A program made the position numbers and the translations under genes. Below, in pieces: positions 1-5,707 of a stretch of 19,395 bases of DNA. Under the pieces are notes generated by a model. That model had not been told where the DNA came from. It saw nothing but the letters and a program-made list of their open reading frames with translations, and did no database searches. Location of the stretch: assembly GCA_002352045.1 (NCBI GenBank), contig DEHT01000017.1, positions 5,808 through 25,202 on the forward strand. Reading direction: 5' to 3'. The DNA is from Chitinophagaceae bacterium UBA2793. Its GTDB lineage: Bacteria; Bacteroidota; Bacteroidia; Chitinophagales; Chitinophagaceae. Each line of letters begins with the position of its first letter. Position 1 is the stretch's first letter.

Positions 1-166
1 TTTTTTCTACACTCAACAATTGCGAAACATCTTTCAGTTTTGCCGGATTCAACCTAATTGAAACCACCTGCTCTCGGGATTGATGTACGGCTTTAAATGC
101 TTTTTCATCAAAGCCTGCAACCGTTTGTAAAGAAGCCAATAAGTCTTTTGGTAATTCTGTAGCCAA
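1..166 (-). CDS. Partial RsmF-like rRNA cytosine-C5 methyltransferase (N-terminus only)
   Basis: Only the first 55 or so codons lie in the window; the gene continues past the left edge. The frame reads (M)ATELPKDLLASLQ, then a VAGFDEKAF-type segment, then SIRLNPAKL. This resembles the N-terminus of Bacteroidota RsmF/NOL1-type 16S rRNA m5C methyltransferases, where a short LP-x-DF start is followed by an S-x-R-x-NP motif. The catalytic methyltransferase domain is not visible, so the assignment rests on this short stretch. The frame has a TAG stop 36 bases upstream and no ATG before the conserved segment. The best start is therefore a TTG at 166-164; an ATG just upstream is in another frame and gives no recognisable protein. 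It is divergent from the metallo-beta-lactamase gene, with about 80 bases between the two starts. Family assignment is moderate and the start is inferred. Confidence 0.55.
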   Translation of the reverse strand, partial: MATELPKDLLASLQTVAGFDEKAFKAVHQSREQVVSIRLNPAKLKDVSQLLSVEK

Positions 167-179
167 GTATATAATTTTG
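146..179 (+). promoter_or_regulatory. Candidate Bacteroidota-type promoter for the metallo-beta-lactamase gene
   Basis: TAATTTTG at 172-179 matches the Bacteroidota -7 consensus TAnnTTTG. A TTTTG at 146-150 sits 21 bases upstream, a suitable distance for the -33 element. The -7 element is about 70 bases before the ATG at 249, leaving a leader of roughly 60 bases. The site overlaps the start of the divergent rRNA methyltransferase gene. Motif match only, in AT-rich sequence where chance matches are common. Confidence 0.3.
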
Positions 180-248
180 TTGCCATCAAAATTAATTATC
201 GCAAACTAAAAAAAGGGCATTCACAAAAAAGAAACAATCAAAAACTTT

Positions 249-1124
249 ATGAAAAAATTTCTCTACCTGGCAATTATACTTTTCGCAAGTAGTTTTTCAT
301 CCTTTGCACAAAAGGTAAACGAGCCCACAAACGGAAATCCTCAATGGAAAGAAAATTATGCCCCTTTTCGCATTGCCGGAAACTTATACTACGTAGGCAC
401 TTACGACCTTGCCAGCTATTTAATCTGTACCGAAGCGGGCCATATTTTAATAAACACCGGCCTTGCCTCATCTGCTAAACAAATAAAAAGAAATGTGCAG
501 CAATTGGGTTTTAAATTTAAAGACATCAAAATTTTACTCACTACCCAGGCGCATTACGACCACATGGGTGCAATGGCAGCTATTAAAAAACAAACGGGTG
601 CGCAATTTTTTGTAACTGCGGGAGACAAAGAAACGGCAGCTTCCGGCGGCAAGGCCGATTATGAAATGGGAAAATATGGGGTTACGTTTAAGCCAATACA
701 TGCTGAAAAAATATTGAACAACTTTGATTCAATTTCTTTGGGCGAAACACATCTTCAAGTTATAAATCACCCCGGACACACACAAGGGAGTTGCAGTTAT
801 TTATTTACCGTAAAAGACAGCAGCCGTTCATACAAGGTTTTAATTGCAAATATGCCAAGCATAGTTACGGATAGGCGTTTCCAGGATATTAAAGAATATA
901 CAACCGTTTCAAATGACTATGCAAATTCTTTAGCATCTTTGAAATCTCTTGAATTTGATATATGGGTTGCATCTCATGCCAGCCAGTTTGGTTTACATAA
1001 AAAACGAAAACCCGGCGACGCCTATAATCCTTCTGTATTTTTTGATCAAAAAGGTTACATGGAATCTTTGGAGGAATTGAAAAAAGATTATGAAGAAAAG
1101 CTGAAAAAAGATGCAGCCAATTGA
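249..1124 (+). CDS. Subclass B3 metallo-beta-lactamase, GOB-like (Gln116 type)
   Basis: Predicted secreted periplasmic zinc hydrolase that opens the beta-lactam ring. An N-terminal signal peptide (residues 1-20, cleavage likely at SFA-Q) is followed by the MBL fold. The metal-binding motif is Q100-A-H102-Y-D104-H105, followed by H177 (in HPGHT) and H243 (in ASHAS). In B3 numbering these are Q116, H118, D120, H121, H196 and H263. The usual first histidine is Gln, as in the GOB enzymes of Elizabethkingia. Other GOB-like traits recalled from the family are the N-T-G strand end (69-71), Met202 in ANMPS where most B3 enzymes have Ser221, and the C-terminal KRKPGDAYNP stretch. The length (291 aa) matches GOB (about 290). 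There is no lipobox cysteine. The Uma2 gene follows 69 bases later. Family is very likely; actual beta-lactam activity is inferred. Confidence 0.9.
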   Translation: MKKFLYLAIILFASSFSSFAQKVNEPTNGNPQWKENYAPFRIAGNLYYVGTYDLASYLICTEAGHILINTGLASSAKQIKRNVQQLGFKFKDIKILLTTQAHYDHMGAMAAIKKQTGAQFFVTAGDKETAASGGKADYEMGKYGVTFKPIHAEKILNNFDSISLGETHLQVINHPGHTQGSCSYLFTVKDSSRSYKVLIANMPSIVTDRRFQDIKEYTTVSNDYANSLASLKSLEFDIWVASHASQFGLHKKRKPGDAYNPSVFFDQKGYMESLEELKKDYEEKLKKDAAN

Positions 1125-1151
1125 AAAGGAGCCGACAATAGTTCTGCATAT

Positions 1152-1159
1152 TATATTTG
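1152..1159 (+). promoter_or_regulatory. Possible -7 promoter element upstream of the Uma2 gene
   Basis: TATATTTG is an exact match to the Bacteroidota -7 consensus TAnnTTTG and lies 34 bases before the ATG at 1194. No well-spaced TTTG -33 element was found, so independent transcription from the metallo-beta-lactamase gene is only a possibility. Confidence 0.22.
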
Positions 1160-1193
1160 AAAAATTGGGATAAATATTTTGTAACTTGTAACT

Positions 1194-1784
1194 ATGAGTT
1201 ATGTAAGAGAGCCGGCTGTTGCATACGGAAAAACTAAGTACTCGGTAGAAGAGTACTTAGCAATGCAAAAAATAGCTGATACAAAATATGAATTGTACAA
1301 GGGCGAAGTTTTTGCCATGAGCGGAGCAAGTACAAGGCATAATATTATTTCAGTTAACCTAATTGTTTCTCTATCGAAAATTCTTCAAGGAAAACCCTGC
1401 AGGCCTTATGGCAGCGATATGCGTATTCATATTCCGGAAAATACTTTATACACTTATCCCGATGTTAGTATTATTTGCGGCGACATTATTCCATCCGATG
1501 AGGATGAAGATAGTGCCACACAACCAACCGTAATCATTGAAATTTTATCTCCTTCCACCAAATCGTACGACCGTGGCGATAAATTTAAATTGTACCGTGC
1601 CATCCCTTCTTTGAGAGATTATATTTTGATAGACTCCGAAAGTATAACTGTGGAAGCCTTTAGCTTAAACGATGAAATGCTTTGGGAGTTGAGAGAATAT
1701 AAAAAGCCGGATGATACAGTAAAAATAAAAAGCATGGATTGTGAACTTGGGCTGATAGAGATTTACAGAGATACGAAGTTGTAA
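1194..1784 (+). CDS. Uma2 family (DUF820) PD-(D/E)XK endonuclease-like protein
   Basis: The 196-residue protein fits the Uma2/DUF820 fold, a restriction-endonuclease-like family common in cyanobacteria and found in Bacteroidota. Visible hallmarks are the N-terminal YSVEEYLAM and YELYKGEVFAMSGAS segments (16-46), H49, then YPDVSII with D90, then the VIIEILSPST stretch with E116, and the D126-R-G-D129-K130-F-K-L-Y motif followed by a DYILID strand (142-147). D90, E116 and a downstream Lys are the expected metal-binding and catalytic set. The biological role of the family is unsettled, and many members are linked to mobile or multicopy gene sets. No partner methyltransferase or specificity gene is nearby, so this is not a recognisable restriction-modification system. 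The downstream neighbour is convergent, on the minus strand. Confidence 0.88.
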   Translation: MSYVREPAVAYGKTKYSVEEYLAMQKIADTKYELYKGEVFAMSGASTRHNIISVNLIVSLSKILQGKPCRPYGSDMRIHIPENTLYTYPDVSIICGDIIPSDEDEDSATQPTVIIEILSPSTKSYDRGDKFKLYRAIPSLRDYILIDSESITVEAFSLNDEMLWELREYKKPDDTVKIKSMDCELGLIEIYRDTKL

Positions 1785-1842
1785 ATTTTTCTATTTTCAA
1801 TAAACATACAGGTATCTTTTATACGGCTCTGCAAAAGGATCT

Positions 1843-2184
1843 TCAGCACTCTTTCATTTCCTTTTTGTTTTCTGCCTTTGTTGAGAATCGTGCAATTAAC
1901 ATTGGAGTCAACATACTTACAATTCCAATTATTGACTTTAGTTCAAAATCTTGTATAAAATTCATTCCTATTAAATACAAACCACATACAATAAAAATCA
2001 TTTTAATCAATTTATTGTTCCAAACATATCCTCCTACTAAATAGGCAACTCCAATGAGGGTAAACATTCCTGCATTTAGAATTTCATTAATGTTGTTATT
2101 ATAATGAAGAAACCAATTCGATATTTTACCAATTAGAATAATTCCTATTAAAGCAAGGAAAATTTTATGCAATAATCTTTTCAT
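1843..2184 (-). CDS. Small hypothetical membrane protein, about four TM helices
   Basis: Not recognised as a named family. The 113 residues contain four hydrophobic stretches, roughly residues 5-20, 38-53, 60-78 and 83-100. The N-terminus is basic (MKRLLHK) and the C-terminus is highly charged (KAENKKEMKEC). This pattern fits a small polytopic inner-membrane protein. It starts with ATG at 2184 and lies 140 bases downstream of pntB on the same strand, with a GC-rich intergenic patch between. It converges on the Uma2 gene. No catalytic or binding motif is visible. The reading frame is supported by the clean TM pattern and the lack of a better overlapping frame. Confidence 0.6.
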   Translation of the reverse strand: MKRLLHKIFLALIGIILIGKISNWFLHYNNNINEILNAGMFTLIGVAYLVGGYVWNNKLIKMIFIVCGLYLIGMNFIQDFELKSIIGIVSMLTPMLIARFSTKAENKKEMKEC

Positions 2185-2248
2185 TCAAGTATTTTAAAGT
2201 TTTTTTGATGATAGTATATTTTGTTTGTTGTGCTTTGGTTTGTAACAC

Positions 2249-2290
2249 AAGTGAGCGGCCCAGGATTGCAATCGGGGCGGCGCAACGTTA
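2249..2290. repeat. GC-rich intergenic patch, possible dispersed element
   Basis: In an AT-rich spacer between pntB and the small membrane gene, about 40 bases are sharply GC-rich: AGTGAGCGGCCCAGGATTGC, followed by a run rich in GGGGCGGCGC. Just upstream, TTGTG (2228-2232) and CACAA (2246-2250) can pair. The segment GGATTGCAAT resembles GGATAGCAAC in the element at 17612-17691, which also lies between minus-strand genes. This suggests a dispersed intergenic element family, but two loosely similar copies are weak evidence. Confidence 0.3.
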
Positions 2291-2324
2291 TTGAATAGAA
2301 ATAAAAGTCGGGTTCAATAAAAAA

Positions 2325-3740
2325 TTATATGGCCTTAACCTCGGCACATAAATCCTGCAGTACTTTTTTGGCATCACCAAAGAGCATGGATGTTTTGGGT
2401 TGAAAAAATAAATCGTTTTCAATACCGGCATAACCGGGTTTCATGCTACGTTTGTTAACAATAACTGTTTTTGCCTGCTCCACTTCCAAAATGGGCATTC
2501 CGTAAATGGGCGAAGCCGGATCTTTTTTAGCAGCAGGGTTTACCACATCGTTGGCACCTAAAATCAAAACAACATCAGTGCTTTTAAATTCGTCGTTGGC
2601 CTGTTCCATTTCCTGTAATTTTTCGTAAGGCACATCGGCTTCGGCGAGTAAAACATTCATGTGACCGGGCATACGGCCTGCTACCGGGTGAATGGCATAA
2701 GTAACTTCCACCCCTTTTTCGTTCAATATTTTTTCTAATTCGTGGCAGGCATGTTGTGCTTGCGCTACCGCTAATCCATATCCGGGAACAATGATTACTT
2801 TGTTGGCATAACTCATTACCATGGCCGCATCGCTCAACGAAATTTCTTTATAGTTGCCTTGTTCTTTACTACCGGTAGTACCACCCGATACATTGTTACC
2901 GCCAAATGAACCAATCAATACATTTTTTAAAGAACGATTCATGGCTTTGCACATGAGTATGGTAAGTAAGGTACCTGCAGCACCTACTAAAATACCACCG
3001 GTGAGCATTACTTTGTTATCGTACAAAAAGCCGCCAAAAGCTGCCGCCACACCGGTAAAGCTATTGAGCAAAGAAATTACCACCGGCATATCGGCACCAC
3101 CAATGGGCATTACAAACATTATTCCATACAAAAGTGACAAAGCAAAAATTACATACAACAAATAAGTTTGTGAAGGATTAATAATTAACCATACCGCACA
3201 ACCTAAAGCAACTGCTAAAAACAAAAGGTTTAAAATATTTTGCCCGGCAAAACTGAAGTCTTTTACTTTTCCGTTTAGTTTGCCCCAGGCAATCATACTA
3301 CCCGAAAAAGAAACAGAGCCTATGAGTAATCCCAACACAATAATTAATATTTTTCCGGTGTGCCCTGCGGTGATACCGGTAGTAACCATTTCATGTGCCA
3401 GGTGATTAAACTCCACCAACGAAATTAATGCCGCACATGCACCGCCCATACCATTGAACAGGCTCACCATTTCGGGCATGGCCGTCATCTTTACTTTTTT
3501 TGCAGCCAGGGTTCCTATAACTGTTCCTATAATTAAACCGACAAATATCCAGGCATAGTTGCCCAACTTTACGCCGTTTTCTTCATATAAAAATATGGTT
3601 GCAAAAATGGCAATGCTCATACCCGCTGCGGCTACTAAGTTTCCTTTGCGGGCACTCGCCGGACTGGATAACATTTTTAAGCCTACAATAAATGTTACAC
3701 TGGCTATAAGATAACAAAGAGTTAATATATTAAGTTCCAT
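2325..3740 (-). CDS. pntB: NAD(P) transhydrogenase subunit beta
   Basis: Inner-membrane subunit of Re/Si-specific proton-translocating transhydrogenase, which reduces NADP+ with NADH at the expense of the proton gradient. The first 270 or so residues form many TM helices. They include the conserved MPEMVSLFNGMGG segment (88-100), with Asn96 near the position of the E. coli channel histidine. A GGNNVSGG hinge (281-288) leads to the cytoplasmic NADP(H)-binding domain III. This shows GYG (320-322), the HPVAGRMPGHMNVLLAEA stretch (351-368), GANDVVNP (395-402) and KRSMKPGYAG (430-439). The length of 471 aa is normal. It is the last gene of the pntAA-pntAB-pntB set on this strand, separated from pntAB by a 157-base spacer filled with 7-bp repeats. 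The product should supply NADPH for reactions such as the neighbouring GltBD, an inference from position and chemistry. Confidence 0.97.
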   Translation of the reverse strand: MELNILTLCYLIASVTFIVGLKMLSSPASARKGNLVAAAGMSIAIFATIFLYEENGVKLGNYAWIFVGLIIGTVIGTLAAKKVKMTAMPEMVSLFNGMGGACAALISLVEFNHLAHEMVTTGITAGHTGKILIIVLGLLIGSVSFSGSMIAWGKLNGKVKDFSFAGQNILNLLFLAVALGCAVWLIINPSQTYLLYVIFALSLLYGIMFVMPIGGADMPVVISLLNSFTGVAAAFGGFLYDNKVMLTGGILVGAAGTLLTILMCKAMNRSLKNVLIGSFGGNNVSGGTTGSKEQGNYKEISLSDAAMVMSYANKVIIVPGYGLAVAQAQHACHELEKILNEKGVEVTYAIHPVAGRMPGHMNVLLAEADVPYEKLQEMEQANDEFKSTDVVLILGANDVVNPAAKKDPASPIYGMPILEVEQAKTVIVNKRSMKPGYAGIENDLFFQPKTSMLFGDAKKVLQDLCAEVKAI

Positions 3741-3763
3741 AATTCTAATAAAATATTGAAAAG

Positions 3764-3819
3764 TACTTAGTATTTAGTATTTAGTATTTAGTACTTAGTA
3801 CTTAGTATTTAGTACTTAG
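3764..3819. repeat. Heptanucleotide tandem array (TAYTTAG)8 between pntAB and pntB
   Basis: Eight uninterrupted 7-base units, each TACTTAG or TATTTAG, with only the third base varying. It ends 23 bases before the pntB start codon (reading the minus strand). On the coding (minus) strand the unit is CTAARTA, so TAA recurs every 7 bases and therefore in all three frames. Confidence 0.95.
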
Positions 3820-3831
3820 ACTTGCTGCTTT

Positions 3832-3901
3832 CTACTTTTTACTTTTTACTATCTACTGTTTACTTTCTACTATCTACTTTTTACTTTCTACTTTCTACTA
3901 T
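3832..3901. repeat. Heptanucleotide tandem array (YTACTWT)10 overlapping the pntAB stop
   Basis: Ten contiguous 7-base units of the form CTACTTT, TTACTTT, CTACTAT, TTACTAT or CTACTGT. The rightmost unit (3895-3901) contains the pntAB stop codon, which is TAG on the minus strand (3900-3898). The array therefore begins at the gene's end. It is separated by 12 bases from the (TAYTTAG)8 array. Same period, different sequence. Confidence 0.95.
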
Positions 3902-4200
3902 TTCTTTTTCCCTTTAAACATTTCCAACATTCTATCCGTTACCACAAAGCCTCCTACTACATTTAAGGTTCCTAATATCACTGCTAAAAAGCCAAGGCCC
4001 AATGCAAAATAGTTATCCGTTTCCGCTTTGCCCATTACAATAATGGCACCTATAATTACCACACCATGTATTGCATTGGCACCACTCATCAACGGCGTAT
4101 GTAGTACACTGGGCACACGGCCTATCACTTCTATACCTACAAAAATCATTAGAATTACTATGTAAATAATTTGTTGGTGAGTTGAGATAAAGTTGAGCAT
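3898..4200 (-). CDS. pntAB: NAD(P) transhydrogenase subunit alpha, membrane part (alpha-2)
   Basis: This 100-residue membrane subunit corresponds to the C-terminal membrane region of E. coli PntA, which is split off as a separate gene in the three-subunit form of the enzyme. Three TM helices are visible (about 10-27, 44-58 and 64-86). The family motif GRVPSVLHTPLMSGANAIHG lies at 27-46. H45 sits in the second helix, where it may supply the channel histidine that PntB lacks at its usual place (inference from the family). It assembles with PntB to form the proton channel. The ATG at 4200 is preceded, one base away on the coding strand, by a CCAA-type tetranucleotide tract. No Shine-Dalgarno-like sequence is visible there. 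Its TAG stop lies inside a heptamer array. Confidence 0.95.
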   Translation of the reverse strand: MLNFISTHQQIIYIVILMIFVGIEVIGRVPSVLHTPLMSGANAIHGVVIIGAIIVMGKAETDNYFALGLGFLAVILGTLNVVGGFVVTDRMLEMFKGKKK

Positions 4201-4201
4201 A

Positions 4202-4253
4202 GTTGGTTGGTTGGTTGGTTGGTTGGTTAGTTGATTGGTTGATTAGTTGATTG
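4202..4253. repeat. Tetranucleotide tract (GTTG/CCAA)n abutting the pntAB start codon
   Basis: Thirteen 4-base units. The first 27 bases (4202-4228) are a perfect GTTG run, followed by degenerate GTTA, ATTG and ATTA units that alternate with GTTG. On the coding (minus) strand the tract is CAAC/CAAT repeats ending one base before the pntAB ATG, so it occupies the whole position where a ribosome binding site would be. Confidence 0.93.
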
Positions 4254-4254
4254 G

Positions 4255-4297
4255 TCCATAGACCATAGTTTATTAGTCCATAGTTAATAGTTTTTAG
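4255..4297. repeat. Degenerate heptamer array (consensus TCCATAG)
   Basis: Units TCCATAG, ACCATAG, TTTATTAG (8 bases), TCCATAG, TTAATAG and TTTTTAG run end to end. The 7-base period is clear, with one 8-base unit. It lies next to the CCAA tract in the pntAA-pntAB spacer. Confidence 0.75.
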
Positions 4298-4344
4298 CAG
4301 ATGGATTTAATAATAGTAACTCAAAATAATACACTGCACATTCC

Positions 4345-4393
4345 CAATTCAACATTATACATTATCAATTATCCATTATCCATTATCAATTAC
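4345..4393. repeat. Heptamer array (consensus CCATTAT) running into the pntAA 3' end
   Basis: Units CAATTCA, ACATTAT, ACATTAT, CAATTAT, CCATTAT, CCATTAT and CAATTAC follow each other with exact 7-base spacing. The last units are coding: they specify the final residues VIDNG and the TAA stop (4378-4376) of pntAA. On the coding strand they read ATAATGG/ATAATTG, containing both ATG and TAA. Confidence 0.92.
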
Positions 4394-5494
4394 TCTTTCA
4401 TTAGTTACCGCTCCGCCATTTGCCACACAGGTTCCTTTTACTAAATCGTCTTCAAAGTTAAGGTGGAGGTTTCCGTCTTTATCAACAATAAGTTGTAAAA
4501 AATTTAAAACATTTTTTCCGTATAGTTTACTGGCATCACTTGGCATATCGGAAGGCAAAAAGCTATTGCCCACAATACTTACTCCATGGTAATGTACGGT
4601 TTCATTATTTTTTGTTTGAGATGTATTACCGCCTGTTGATGCGGCAATGTCAATTATTACAGAACCATTTTTCATAGATGCAAGCATATCATCTGTAATT
4701 AAAACGGGTGCTTTTCTTCCCTGTATTTGAGCAGTGGTAATTACAATATCGGCCTTGGCCACCGACTCTGCAATTTTTGCTTTTTGCCTTTGCATAAATT
4801 CTTCCGTTTGTTCTACTGCATAGCCACCGGCTTTGCTGGCATCGGCGGCACCTTCCACTTCTACAAATTTTGCTCCCAGGCTCATCACCTCTTCCTTTAC
4901 TGCAGGCCTGGTATCAAATACTTCAATAACAGCTCCCAATCTTTTGCCGGTTGCAATGGCTTGCAAACCCGCAACCCCTGCACCCAAAATCAGCATTTTT
5001 GCAGGTGCAATACTGCCTGCCGCTGTCATAAACATGGGAAAATATTTTGGATAAATATTGGCTGCCAACAACACCGCTTTATAGCCTGCAATATTTGCCT
5101 GGCTACTCAGCACATCCATACTTTGTGCACGGGTTGTACGTGGAAGCATATCTATACTAAAAACAGTTTTACCTTTTGCTGCCCAGTTTTTTATTAAATC
5201 TGAATTAAACAATGCCTGGAAAAAACCCAATAACACCTGCGCCTTGCAAGCGGCAATATCAGCATCGCAAATTGGATTAATGGAGAGAATGATATCGGCA
5301 GTTTGCAACACTTCTGCCCTTGACTTCACAGATGCTCCTGCATCCGAATATTTATCATCGTGTACAAAGGATAAAACACCCGCACCAGATTCTATTGAAA
5401 GGCTGCAATTCCATTTTTTTAAAATAGCAATATGTTCTGGTAAAAGCGAAACACGGGTTTCAGGAGCCGGTTCTTTTAGTACACCAATTATCAT
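4376..5494 (-). CDS. pntAA: NAD(P) transhydrogenase subunit alpha, NAD-binding part (alpha-1)
   Basis: Soluble domain I subunit that binds NAD(H) and hands hydride to the NADP site of PntB. It starts MIIGVLKEPAPETRVSLLPE, the alanine dehydrogenase/PNT N-terminal domain. The conserved RAQSMDVLSSQANIAGY loop (123-139) is present, which contacts the partner domain. A Rossmann motif, ILGAGVAGLQAI (169-180), is followed by the DTRPAV strand end (194-199) and a VITTAQIQGRKAPVLI segment (251-266). At 372 aa it is the normal size for the split alpha-1 protein, with no membrane part. It starts with ATG at 5494 and is the first pnt gene. The gap to pntAB is 175 bases, long for genes of one complex and made largely of short tandem repeats. 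The last five codons and the stop lie within one such array. Confidence 0.96.
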   Translation of the reverse strand: MIIGVLKEPAPETRVSLLPEHIAILKKWNCSLSIESGAGVLSFVHDDKYSDAGASVKSRAEVLQTADIILSINPICDADIAACKAQVLLGFFQALFNSDLIKNWAAKGKTVFSIDMLPRTTRAQSMDVLSSQANIAGYKAVLLAANIYPKYFPMFMTAAGSIAPAKMLILGAGVAGLQAIATGKRLGAVIEVFDTRPAVKEEVMSLGAKFVEVEGAADASKAGGYAVEQTEEFMQRQKAKIAESVAKADIVITTAQIQGRKAPVLITDDMLASMKNGSVIIDIAASTGGNTSQTKNNETVHYHGVSIVGNSFLPSDMPSDASKLYGKNVLNFLQLIVDKDGNLHLNFEDDLVKGTCVANGGAVTNERVIDNG

Positions 5495-5623
5495 ATCCTA
5501 AGATAGGAATAAAAATGAAATGAGTTAAGAAGATTTTATTTTTAAACACAAATGAACAAATTATGTTTATCATTTATTATTAATCGTTTTCTACTTCCAA
5601 ACTTCCTCTTACAACCTTAAACT

Positions 5624-5678
5624 AAAACCTGTAGGGTTTTGCTTCCCGCATTTTCCCCGCTGCAAACCCAAGGGGTTT
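5624..5678. other. Two related small hairpins downstream of the methyltransferase gene
   Basis: AAAACC-TGTAG-GGTTTT (5624-5640) and AAACCC-AAG-GGGTTT (5664-5678) are perfect 6-bp stems of similar sequence, 24 bases apart. They lie in the 213-base spacer between the methyltransferase stop and the pntAA start. They could slow or end minus-strand transcription, but neither is followed by a proper T-run, so a terminator role is doubtful. Confidence 0.4.
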
Positions 5679-5683
5679 CTCAT

Positions 5684-5704
5684 TTCCAACTTTCAACTCT
5701 CAAC
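5684..5704. repeat. Short heptamer array (TTTCAAC)3 next to the methyltransferase stop
   Basis: Units TTCCAAC, TTTCAAC and TCTCAAC are contiguous with 7-base spacing, and the array starts 3 bases after the TAA stop of the methyltransferase gene. On the coding strand the unit is GTTGARA, which contains TGA. It is the shortest of the period-7 arrays in this block. Confidence 0.65.
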
Positions 5705-5707
5705 TAA

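Noticed and set aside
1194..1784. Uma2 nuclease as part of a restriction-modification or defence island
   Set aside because: No DNA methyltransferase, specificity subunit or other defence gene is adjacent. The small-molecule/O-methyltransferase-like gene at 5708-6505 lacks DNA methyltransferase motifs.
3764..3901. Short regularly spaced repeats that could suggest a CRISPR array
   Set aside because: Units are 7 bases and contiguous, with no unique spacers and no cas genes in the window. They are simple tandem repeats.
4727..5197. 156-codon open frame antisense to pntAA
   Set aside because: It is cysteine-, histidine- and phenylalanine-rich with no recognisable domain and lies wholly within the confidently identified pntAA gene. 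It is a frame shadow.
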